The translations under genes were made by a program, and so were the position numbers. A model generated the notes under the pieces. That model ran no database searches. It had not been told where the DNA came from and saw nothing but the letters and a program-made list of their open reading frames with translations. A stretch of 64,000 bases of DNA from Chondrus crispus (Eukaryota > Rhodophyta > Florideophyceae > Gigartinales > Gigartinaceae): the NCBI RefSeq assembly GCF_000350225.1, contig NW_005179134.1, forward strand, positions 62,001-126,000. Direction: 5' to 3'. Positions within the stretch are counted from its first letter, which is position 1. Every line of letters begins with the position of its first letter. This document shows, piece after piece, positions 52,821 through 62,069 of the stretch.

Positions 52821-54137
52821 TTACAAGCAGGTGAAACCAAGCTTATCGTAGGGGTTCTCACTAAATTGATCATCTATACCGAGGTACTTGATCATCTCCT
52901 GTAATTCAGTCCATGCAAATTGTACCATAATGTCCCGAAGGCCCCACCCTAGAACATAGTGATGATACTGTGCGCCCCCTCGACGGGCAGAATGTTCCGT
53001 CAGTCGCCCTGCGATCCCGATTGCGTTACTTATGTATCCTAACACCTCCCGGTACGTAGTGTGTGACATGCGTACACCTTCGCGCAGCGCACCGCCTTGA
53101 AACGCCGGGAAAAGTGGACACTTCGTAATCTTGTTTGACTTGAGAACGAGTAGCCAGCGATGTAGCGCATGCAAAGGGCATATAGAGACGTGAGCCCCGC
53201 GCGAGAACTTAAAGTATCTAACGCCTGTGCCCGTTTTGGTAAAATGCAATACACCAAAAACCGCCGAGTTGAGACCAGAGCCTGGGAACACAAGATCTTC
53301 CACGTCTAGATTCAGTAGCTCATCGGCTCGAGCCACGCTTCCCCGCTGCATTACGTTGAGTGTACAGGTCTGGAAAGCCCTAAAGTCGAATGGATCTTCA
53401 GCACTCGGGAGCACGCCATTCATCACGCGTAAACTCACGTCCCGGACGTATAGATTGTACAGACTTTGAACGTCCTCATGAGTCTCAGCCAGAGCGCGTT
53501 CGGTGATGTTGACTTTCGCTCGTGCCTGATCATTCTCGAGACGCCTCATTAACTGTTTGAGCTGTGGGGCGCTGCCCGGGTTTCCGAGGAACGCTCCCCA
53601 GCCTTTCTCAACACATTCGCCCTTGACATGGCGGCACTCATACCCGACGCCACACTCGGCGCAGTCCAGTCGACTGAATGCGGCAGAGACGGCGCTTATG
53701 ATCGCGCCGCCAGTTGACTTTGCCTTCTTGTTCTCGAACCTGGAATCTATGACAAAGCCGCACCTGCTCATCATCAATGCGAGTGCCACCCCAACCGGAG
53801 ATTGGGCTGGGGTTCTCTTTTGGAGGGAATGGAACGGCTTATTGAGGGGATCGTCGATAGGTGCTCCAACGTTTTTCATTGCTTCGCTGAACATTTTAAT
53901 GATTCCCCTATATCGACTCTCGGAAGACTTCGCAAGTGGTCGCCGGAGCTTGGCCTGTCCCGCGATCAGCGCGGCGTTTAGCACAGCCCTGCTTGGTTGC
54001 ACAGCTGCGCGCCCTCGACCGCTTGTGTAACCGCGGCCGCGGTTGCCACTGCCACTGCCGTGTCCGCCAGGCATCGTCGACCTCGCCGAATCAAGCTCAC
54101 AGCTCAGTGCAATCTGGGCGCGGTCTGGTATGCGCAT
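52821..54137 (-). CDS. Tyrosine recombinase (Crypton-like)
   Basis: A 438-residue intact protein from the ATG at 54137. The tyrosine-recombinase active site is complete: Arg270 in GSVARADELLNL, Lys301 in HFTKTG, His382 and Arg385 in LTEHSARRGG, Trp409 and the nucleophile Tyr418 in MIKYLGID. The N-terminal 45 residues are Gly/Arg-rich. A Cys/His cluster (CAECGVGYECRHVKGEC, 159-175) sits in the core-binding part and may bind zinc. Such enzymes cut and rejoin DNA through a 3'-phosphotyrosine bond. In eukaryotes they occur in Cryptons and in DIRS-type elements; no reverse transcriptase is nearby, so a Crypton-like DNA element is more likely. Intact among decayed neighbours, which suggests recent arrival. 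Confidence 0.85.
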   Translation of the reverse strand: MRIPDRAQIALSCELDSARSTMPGGHGSGSGNRGRGYTSGRGRAAVQPSRAVLNAALIAGQAKLRRPLAKSSESRYRGIIKMFSEAMKNVGAPIDDPLNKPFHSLQKRTPAQSPVGVALALMMSRCGFVIDSRFENKKAKSTGGAIISAVSAAFSRLDCAECGVGYECRHVKGECVEKGWGAFLGNPGSAPQLKQLMRRLENDQARAKVNITERALAETHEDVQSLYNLYVRDVSLRVMNGVLPSAEDPFDFRAFQTCTLNVMQRGSVARADELLNLDVEDLVFPGSGLNSAVFGVLHFTKTGTGVRYFKFSRGAHVSICPLHALHRWLLVLKSNKITKCPLFPAFQGGALREGVRMSHTTYREVLGYISNAIGIAGRLTEHSARRGGAQYHHYVLGWGLRDIMVQFAWTELQEMIKYLGIDDQFSENPYDKLGFTCL

Positions 54138-54479
54138 GAGTCAGCGCAAGACTGAGGACGGGAAAGGAGCTCAGGGTGAATGACAGTAAGCATGACGTAA
54201 GAGTCGCGAGAGTGAGGACGGATACCCGGGGTGTGACTCGACAGACACGTGGCATATGGAGGGGTGTACGGGCGACAAACAGCGACAGCGACACAGACAC
54301 GCGTGGGGACTCGCAGTACAGTACAGACGAACCAAACAGGCGGTCGACAAGTCGGATATCATGACCGATCTCACTGCCGAAGAACATGGCAAAGTGGAGC
54401 AGGAGCCTCGCGCTCTAGCACGAGAGTCCTCGCCTTTTATTCGCTGCTCTGCGCTTGTCTTCGTCGTCCGAGTCTACAG

Positions 54480-55020
54480 CGGCCAACATCTCGCCCATTG
54501 ATCGCCCCGACGCGTCTGTTCGCCTTCAGCCTTGTCAAAGTCGTGGTCGATGGAGAAGAATGGGTCGAGTCAAATGTTGAAATGTTTGTCGTGTCCCTAG
54601 TCACTCCATTTTCATCCTCTTCCCCATTTCGCCAGAAAAGCTTTGCTTTCTCTTTCGCCTCTTCTCTGCCTTCCTCGTGTTATTTCTTTTCCAGATTCCG
54701 TTTCACGATATCCTCACCCTTCTCCAACATACCCCGCTCAATACTAATCTCCATGTCCATGTCGTCCTCCTCGCCATCTCTCCCCTCGTTCAAAGCGCCA
54801 AGCAGGAGTTTTGCCCAAATCAGCCGCAGATGCCGGGTTCTCATCCTCCTCTGACGAGCCAGCCAAATACGCTTTCAGATTGCGCAACGCTGCCTGGGAC
54901 TTCCAGAGCTTCTCGTCATGGTCATATTCGTCAGAATCATGCGAATCATACTCGGACCCCTCCCTGCTCTCGTCGGAGGCGTCGTCTCTGGCGTCTTCCT
55001 CTTCCTAGTCGCTAGCTACA
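54480..55020 (-). pseudogene. Acidic protein relic
   Basis: The minus strand reads EEEDARDDASDESREGSEYD, SDEYDHDEKLWKSQAALRNL, KAYLAGSSEEDENPASAADL, then after a frame change LNEGRDGEEDDMDMEISIER and further charged sequence. The acidic/helical mix is typical of nuclear or nucleolar factors, but I cannot name the family. Several frame changes and stops make it non-functional. The plus-strand frame 54249-54854 is its antisense and is rejected. Confidence 0.5.
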
Positions 55021-55149
55021 AGCTTCTGCTCTCTAGCCTGTTTCACCACTTCAAGATCGCTCTTCGAAACAAACTGAGGACCCAATTTGGCCTCTTACGC
55101 TAGGCGTTCCAGCCCAAACTTCGTTCTCTGCCACCACATAAACTTGTAC

Positions 55150-56266
55150 GACAATAAAACAACCATAAACGCCCCCTACATAACCCCCACAGTGCGCTTT
55201 CCCAATTCCACCAAATCAATATTGTCAAGCTCAATCAGCAACCACCGCGTGAAAAACTCCGGCTTCTCCTCCGACCTCTTCACCAATCTATCCACCGACC
55301 ACCACTTGATCCTGGCGTGGAAGCCCCGATGGAGAAGTGACTGGGGAAGAGGGACACGTGTGTGGAGCGATGGAGCTTGCCTTCTTTGTGGCACTGTGTG
55401 CGGCTGGAAACCGGACCGTCTCCGACAGCACCGATTTGCTCCATGTCAATGCGCTCTTGCATCGCGAGCATATATGTGAGTTCAGCTTTGCGCTCTGTGT
55501 CAATAATGGGCCCTATGACAAGACCCGAAACTTGTTTGCGGAGTCGGTCTCTAGAAGATTGCCAAACGCATAGTCCAAGCCGAAATGGTCCTTGGCGATC
55601 TCTGCAATAAACTTGGATCCGGAAGAAACAACAGCCAGTCGACAGCCGAGCCGTTTCAGGCCCTTGCACATTTCGACGGCCCCATGGGTGTAGGTCAAGT
55701 TTTGGACAACTGCAGCGTTGACATTGCCGGCATCGACGCCTTCCAACTGCTTCGCTCTAGCCTTGAGCCATTCTGGCACAGGCAAGTTGCCCTGTCTAAA
55801 CGCTGCCTCCACCTCCGGCGGCGGGCTCTTCCCAGCTGCCTGAAGCAGGACATCAATAGATAGCATCACACTGCATCAAAGTCCAAGACAGGTCAAACAA
55901 GACCATCCTCTTGGCCTTCCTGAGGACATTAGCCTTCTGCAGGGCGACATCGCACTGGTTTTCCTGTCGGCCCAACGCGAAGAGCTCCTTCTGCAGCGCA
56001 GCCACGTTCTCCTTGCCGCCCTGGACGTCAATGCGCAGCTCGCGGCACATGAAGTCGTCGCCTTGCTCCGTGAGCCTAGCGACGCCTCTGACCTTGCAGT
56101 CGCGCGCGACGAGGGCGGCGAGGGTGGTGGCCAGGAAGGCCGGGGAGATGGTGCCGGGGGCGAAGAGGGTGACGACGTACTCGTCCGGCGTGCTCGCGGC
56201 GAGGGCCGGCGGCGGCGCGGCCGACGGCGCGACCGTGAAGTCGACGGTCAAGTAGTCCTCGTGCAA
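55150..56266 (-). pseudogene. Phosphoserine phosphatase relic (serB-like)
   Basis: Minus strand, first an ACT domain (DEYVVTLFAPGTISPAFLAT..) then DVALQKANVLRKAKRMVLFD, all one frame to 55853. A second frame (55869-55513) gives LLQAAGKSPPPEVEAAFRQG and GLKRLGCRLAVVSSGSKFIA..HFGLDYAFGN, and a third gives VIGPIIDTERKAEL and AVGDG. This is the full order of a two-domain SerB, the last step of serine synthesis. The catalytic DxDST is DLSWT, so the essential second Asp is gone. The gene starts abruptly 12 bases after an in-frame stop, without an ATG, abutting the Hint relic. Ancestral serB must exist elsewhere. Confidence 0.85.
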
Positions 56267-56268
56267 AT

Positions 56269-56870
56269 CTAATTGTCAACAGCCTGCGGTCCATGGGAAA
56301 TGCCCACCGCCCGCGGCACGTGGGCGAAGCTTGTTTGGGGCAGCACCGTGACGCGCGACATGACCGAGTCAAGCCCATATCGGTACAAAAGGCGGAGGGG
56401 ATGAAGCAGCTTGTGCAGCAGGCCCGGGTGCATGACGTCGGTGTAGCTGGAAACCACGACGCCATCGACGACGAGATCGCCGTGCACAGACGTCGGCGCG
56501 TAAAGGCGGCGCAGCTGCTCGTGCTTGACGTTGAGCACGAAGAGGTCGTACTCGCCGTCCGCGCCGCGTAACCGGTCACCAGGGCGCACGGAGCGCGCCG
56601 TGCGCAGCTTGCCGTCGAGGTAGACGTAGTGGCCGGGGGAGAGGCGGAGCGGGGTCTGCGAGCCGGCGTGCCGGATGGAGACGAACTCGGAGACGGGGTG
56701 CGGGCTGCGATGGCCGAAGAAGAAGACGTCCGAGTGGGCGCCGTCGCCGGCGGCAACCTTGTCCGCGTACTGCAGGTCCTCCATGCGGACGACCAGTCCG
56801 TCGCGACGCGCCACGGGGACTGACGCCAGCCAGCGCCGTCGAGTGCACCTGACGTACGCGCGATGCCACT
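56269..56870 (-). pseudogene. Hint (hedgehog/intein) domain relic
   Basis: The frame holds RRDGLVVRMEDLQYADKVAA, HSDVFFFGHRSPHPVSEFVS, LRLSPGHYVYLDGKLRTARS, VRPGDRL, YAPTSVHGDLVVDGVVVSSY and GLLHKLLHPLRLLYRY. This is the complete Hint fold order as in algal Hog proteins, including the SPGHY motif with its catalytic His. Hint modules cleave themselves from an upstream part through a Cys; a Cys does precede the domain about 20 codons before the GTG at 56814, but the surrounding residues do not fit the usual C-x-P/S pattern. No ATG or secretory N-terminus is visible, so the gene is truncated. Its stop lies 3 bases before the serB relic. Confidence 0.75.
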
Positions 56871-56879
56871 TTGTGCTTG

Positions 56880-57530
56880 CGCGCCGTGCTCGTGGGCTGC
56901 GTGCCCCTGGGGAGCTTCATGGGGGTGGATGCGCGCAGTGCAAGGGCAGGCAAGGGCAGGGCAGGGGCAGGGCAGGGGAATGCGCGCCGTTTCAGTGACT
57001 ATAATTTCACGCAGAACGCGCGCCGCAGGCGCCGTTTTGTTACCCGACATCCGACCTACATCCCAGTGCCGAATCGGCACATCCGGACCACATCCGGCGC
57101 ACTCATCGCCCACGGCGGGTAACGCGGGGTAACAGGCTGATACAAGGCCCCTGGAGCGATTTGCTGCCAGCACTACCACGTGTGCAACATTTGGCCCGTT
57201 GCGCGGCCGCGGGTGCGCGCCTGTTACCCGGCGGCTGCGGCGGCGATTGCTGTTACCCAGACCGACGATGCGGGGCATCGAGTATGAGAGGTACTGTAAG
57301 GTTATTGACATTGTCCTATGGTCTTTTGGCCAAGTGGCGCAATGTAATTTGCGTCTCTATATGGTCAAATGAGTATATTTGTCGCCATCCGGTTTCCGAT
57401 ATAGAGATAGATATAGCAAAAAGGCCGAAGTTTTGGAGATAACCAGTCCGATAGGGATGAAAGAGGGTATATGTATCTGGATATGCAAAAAAATTACATA
57501 TACACAGCACCGATAGGGGTGCCCTAAGAA
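56880..57530. other. Spacer with GTTACCC words and MITE end
   Basis: No gene. GTTACCC or GGGTAAC occurs several times between 57039 and 57260 and also near 46825. The word CCGATAGGGGTGCCCTAAG at 57511 matches the MITE-like fragments at 46.5 kb. Confidence 0.4.
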
Positions 57531-57799
57531 GTCTTCTCATGTTTTCGCCGGGAAACAATTTGCCGCGAGTAGCAGCGCTTCAAAATGAGAGGGCTTTTTT
57601 ATTGCTCACAAGACCCACCCCTTCTCGTAAGCCTACGCCAATTCGTATAAGTACTCTTCCTGACCGATTGTCGCACTTCAAGCCTTGCGATTATGATTCT
57701 AGCCACCTTACCCCTACGAAGAACTCGCCATGCCATGCCCTAGTCAGCCATGGCGCACATAGCCTCAGATGTAATGAGCATCAGATAAGCGGCAGCGTG

Positions 57800-58270
57800 G
57801 AGCGGAATTGACTACTCGACTCTGCAATCGGCGCTACAGGGCCAAAGCGATACTCATACAGCAGCAGTTGGGCGCCCTCGGGCTCTCAATCCAAATGAAA
57901 AGGTCATTGATTTTGGCCTTTTAAAAAGCTGGAAGAAGTAGGAACGCGTTTCAGCAACGAGTAGGTGGCTGAGGGCGTATCGATAGCTGTAAGCCTCATG
58001 GCGCCTGTTCGCCGTCTCTCACTTCCCTTTCGAGATGAAAGGCCTGGTGTAAAATGTCTCCGCGGCTTTCCAACCCGGTACAAAAGTCAACTCGCATTCA
58101 TGAGGCCGACTCGGCAGGAGGCACTCAGATGTTCTGCTTGTAGTGGCAAAGGTCTCTCCGAGCACTTCACCAAGCTTGAAAATCTGATGCATGAGCACCG
58201 AATTGACGCTGATCGCCTTTTTAATCTTTGTGAATGTGGGGTAACGCCACAGAGAGATATATCTTGATAT
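57800..58270 (+). pseudogene. Pogo-like transposase relic, N-terminal part
   Basis: Plus-strand traces: HTAAVGRPRALNPNEKVIDF (the GRP.ALN.NE word of the helix-turn-helix), then HFTKLENLMHEHRIDADRLF and NLCECGVTPQR. In active relatives the last part reads FN.DETGVTP, so the first catalytic Asp is lost. Frames change at least twice. The rest of the catalytic core is missing. Confidence 0.6.
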
Positions 58271-58594
58271 TCATAACGGAAGCGTAATACTTCTCGTCAG
58301 GGGTGTCGTGCACTACGGCCGCGGTAGAAGGGTAGCGATAGAATCAGCAATAAAAGATAGAATTAAAGAGGAAAATAGAGCTAATGGAGCGGACAGCACA
58401 TTAGTTAACGTACATCTCGGGCGGAGTTGATCGGCGCGCGCGGCGGAAGGCAGTCGGGATTCTAGGACGATAGATGGCTCCGTCGGTATGGACTGGACAG
58501 TACCGAGTCGAGGCTACTCCCTAAAATCTAGAAACCAAGGTAAAAGACCCGAGGCTTCGTGCCTCTTTACTTTGAGTCGCGGGTTGCCTATATA

Positions 58595-59088
58595 TGTAGT
58601 ACAATTCCGTACCACCCCCGGGGAGATGATAACCGCGCGGGAGGGCGAGTGCTACTGTGGCGAGCGGGCGTACACGCGCCCGCGGCCGTGCACAGTAGTA
58701 CCGCAAGGGTCCGGCGTGGGACAGCCGGTAGCAGCGGGCGTGGCCACGAGTCACACGTGGCAAAATCGTGGGCCGGTATCGCGGCCATGGGCACACGTGT
58801 ATAATCCGTACGGTGGCTAACTAGTAAGTAGTAGTTAATGGCACAAATTTAGTAATTGTATACAGTAGCTGGTACACAGTAAGTGGAAGCTACTGTAGCG
58901 GGACAGGTGTTCTGGTTTCCCACTTAGGGGTTAAGACCGGGGACACCTGCCGGTCCCAGTAAAGAGGAGGCAGACTCGCCTCGCTTCCCTTTACAGCTAA
59001 GTGCTAACACCGTTCCGGTTTTCTTTTAGTCTCAGGCGTCTAACCCGTGACCGGTCGTCCAGTTATAACACCACGGTCCGGCTGCGAG
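58595..59088 (+). mobile_element. LTR copy, worn (LTR retrotransposon fossil)
   Basis: Begins TGTAGTACAAT and follows the solo LTR at 34149 in the same orientation through the AGGGGTTAAGACC and TAACCCGT..CCGGTCGTC blocks; similarity stops near 59088, before the expected right end. A truncated, older copy. Confidence 0.7.
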
Positions 59089-59149
59089 TAATGAACAAGA
59101 TAATCGAGATTTATCTGGGCTGTTGCAGTTCCTATCACAATGATTTAGA

Positions 59150-59740
59150 TAAAGTAATCCTAGTCGCCTAGTTTGCATACAGTTCCGCCAAATCTGAAGG
59201 TCTTGGCATATATCCATTTGAGCTTAACATAGATTTGAATCCCAAATCTGCTTTGGACTTTCTTAACAAATCTGAAACGCCTGCAAAGGGGCTTCAGAAT
59301 TTGGAGTGGGTGTTGAAAGAATCTCTTGAGAAATGCCAAGCTCTCCTACAAATTATCTAAGGCAGAGAAAAGTGCTTATTCAACTCGAAAGTAAAAATCT
59401 CTAGAATACAAGATTGGCGATAAGGCGTGGAGTAATTGCTGTTCACTGATGCACATGCAAGATCTCAAGAATCTAAGAATTTGAAGGCCAAATAGGCTAG
59501 ATATTTTGTTAGGAAGGAATTAATTGAAAAGAACTACGTCCGTTTTGAGCCTCTAGATCACTTCAAGACTCATCCCGTTGTGCATGTAATTCTTAAAACA
59601 CTGTTCTTTGAAAAGCCAGGTGCAATTGTGGCATATATTCCGTCACGACCAGAACCGGTTCCAGCTTTGGATGAAGAAGAACACGTGGGTGAAGCGATCT
59701 TTAAAGTTTTGAGAAAGGACGAAGCTTTCAATTCCTGACT
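59150..59740 (+). mobile_element. Ty3/gypsy integrase-tail fossil
   Basis: Plus-strand residues such as YPFELN, FVRKELIEKNYVRFEPLD and THPVVHVILKTLFFEKPG resemble the C-terminal integrase region of Ty3/gypsy polyproteins. It is badly decayed and only this part of the element is present. Whether it belonged to the same family as the LTR just left of it cannot be told. Confidence 0.45.
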
Positions 59741-59759
59741 TTGATGAAAGCAAATCTAA

Positions 59760-61060
59760 CTCATAATTTTAATTGTAATTGAAATAAGGTTTTGTTGGCC
59801 GTAATGGAACAGTGACACAAGCTTAGCATGATTAAATTGTGAAATGAGGGATTCTGCCTCAGTATTGTTGATATTTGGATTGATGAGGGCGTAAATATGA
59901 GGGAGCGGGACAAGTGCAACAATGTAGGTGCTATTAAAACCATCTATATATTTTAAGTTTAGTTTTATGTTCGACCACTCTAGATTTTTTAGGAGTTGCA
60001 GATGGAACGTTTATTTTTGTAGTTTTATCTAGGATTTTAGAAGACTCTAGCAGGAAGATTCATTTTAATATTGTTTGGAGGGGTAGGAAAGTCTACATAA
60101 GGGACCTGAGTTGAACGAGTTTGGGAACCGACCACCTTAACGCAATCTACAACTTTCTGCAACACTATCGCTTGTTTCAAATAAGTTCAACCTACTTCGT
60201 CTACAGTTCAACTCGCCGCGACTGTAAGCAGCGCTTCTCATTAGTCGCCATGGCCATGCAGATCATCGCAGACCCACCAGAACAGAAGTCTGCTGCCGAG
60301 CATGAGGTGAAAAGGGGTTGATTCCCCCGCCAGAGGGAAAGGGGCAACTGAAGAAGACTGAGCAGTACATTGGCATATGCGAAGTGGCTCTGTTTGCAAA
60401 GATCTGCATATCATAGGGCCATTGGCCTTTCGGTGGCGAAAGCCATTTCGTCCAATAAGAACGCCCTGGACCGCCGGTGTCCATAATTGGATGGCTAGCA
60501 TTAGGTGAGGTATCTGGTCGGATCAAAAGTGAGAGTTTTGTATGCGCAACATCGTACGTTTAACTATGATTCAATAATCTACACTCGACGGCGGCGAGGT
60601 TTCGCACCCACCAGTCTCGGACTGGATGACATAAATTTGTGTGAGCGGGGGCAGCTCGTCTCTCACACAGGAGAGAAACTCACTCTCGATCACGTAAAGG
60701 GGGGTCCCCTAATTATGGGACAAAAGTTTTATGGGACAAAAGTTTTATCAAGAGAAATAACTTATTCTCAAAAGTGGCCGTTTGCAATCAATCGAAATGC
60801 ACCTAAAAGAACGCTAGGCCTACAGTCGCCGCACAAAGGGCCAATGGCAACGCTCAGAAAAGAACGGATGGCATGGGATAGAATACAGGACACAAGGGCG
60901 TTTTAAAAGGCAGTAAATGCCATACGATGGGACATGGAGATCATACTCTCCGCAAAGTAGGACACAACACACAGCGTCATAGTCATCTTACAGGACGTTT
61001 CAGATCTTTGTTTGTCGTCCTCTCGCATTGGCAATGTCATCCTCATCCGGGCCAGGGCGC
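59760..61060. other. Spacer
   Basis: No supported gene. A 16-bp word GGGACAAAAGTTTTAT is tandemly duplicated near 60717-60748, and GGGGGGTCCCCTAATTATGGG just before it resembles a pogo-type terminal repeat, possibly the left end of the relic at 61.1-62.1 kb. Confidence 0.4.
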
Positions 61061-61075
61061 GTCTTCCTTCAACGA

Positions 61076-62060
61076 CTAATTCTGTGCCTCGAAGAAGTCG
61101 ACCCTCATCCCACTGAGTGAGGCGCGACGGCTCATCTCAAGTGCATGCATACGGGAAACTTGTACACCATGCTTCTGCAGCCTTTTCGCAGCTTCCATCG
61201 CTTTCCGGCTCGATTCCATTTCTTTGGACAAAGCAGCAGCTCTGCCTCTCTCCACCTTATCAATTACCAAGTGTACAGCCCTATCTGCAGTAAATATCAT
61301 CCCCTTCGAAGTATCAAAATACCCATTCCCCAGCATCAAGGCACCCGAACCAATAATTGCTTCACCTCTTACCTCTTCCGTTCCATCAGTATAGAAAGCT
61401 GTTCCACTGTCAGTATAGAGTTAAGATCCGAGTGAGATTGAAGACACGACACAGAAGGGAGCTGCTACGGGTCAATCGGCCACATCTCAAACCTTCTAAA
61501 TACGACTTGTTTTTTTTGCTGTGAAAGATGTTCGATGTGCATAATTCAGCATTCTACAGAACTCATAAATAGTAAATATGTCAGTGTTCTTCTCTGTGCA
61601 CGAAAGGTGAATAGTGTCGTTGAGGGCTTTCTTAAATGATGAAAATATGACAACATCCAACGGCTTCAGTTTTCCGCTGGTATGGGCCGGTAGAGCGTAA
61701 AAAATTATGTTCGAATCTTTAAACAAATCTAGAACAGCGAGTGTGATGTGCGACCGGTATGCATCGTACGTGAGGAGAAGTTTGCGCCCTATAGAAACCA
61801 AATCATGAACACTGTCCACAAACCGTCTGCCCCAACTGAGAGAAGTGTGCATATCACTCCGCGTTCTTCTTCACGCATGTGCGTGAAGAATCCCCTTGTC
61901 CCTCCGCATTGTCTTGAAACTCGTATGAATATTTCGTACGACGCTTTTTTGTGGTTGTCGAAACTATGGAAGGTTGAGATGGTTGTGGTCGACAGTGCGA
62001 GGTGTTGCGGAAGGAAGGTGTTGGTGAGGTCCGGTGGTAGATAACGTGGATCACGTTTCA
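61076..62060 (-). pseudogene. Pogo-like transposase relic, catalytic part
   Basis: Minus-strand residues RKLLLTYDAYRSHITLAVLD, DSNIIFYALPAHTSGKLKPL and DVVIFSSFKKALND match the second and third catalytic Asp regions of DDE_1 transposases (DgH.SH.., LQPLDV..F..FK). A helical Lys/Glu-rich tail (KVERGRAAALSKEMESSRKA) lies further on at 61076-61339. Frames are broken and the helix-turn-helix and first Asp are not seen. It is a different lineage from the element at 9.3-16.5 kb. Confidence 0.75.
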
Positions 62061-62069
62061 AGGCTTCCT

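Noticed and set aside
52821-54137. DIRS-type retroelement
   Set aside because: Only the recombinase is present; no reverse transcriptase or RNase H sequence lies nearby, so a Crypton-like origin is preferred.
54249-54854. 201-codon Ser-rich frame on plus
   Set aside because: Antisense to the acidic protein relic on the minus strand; Ser runs mirror its Glu/Asp/Arg codons.
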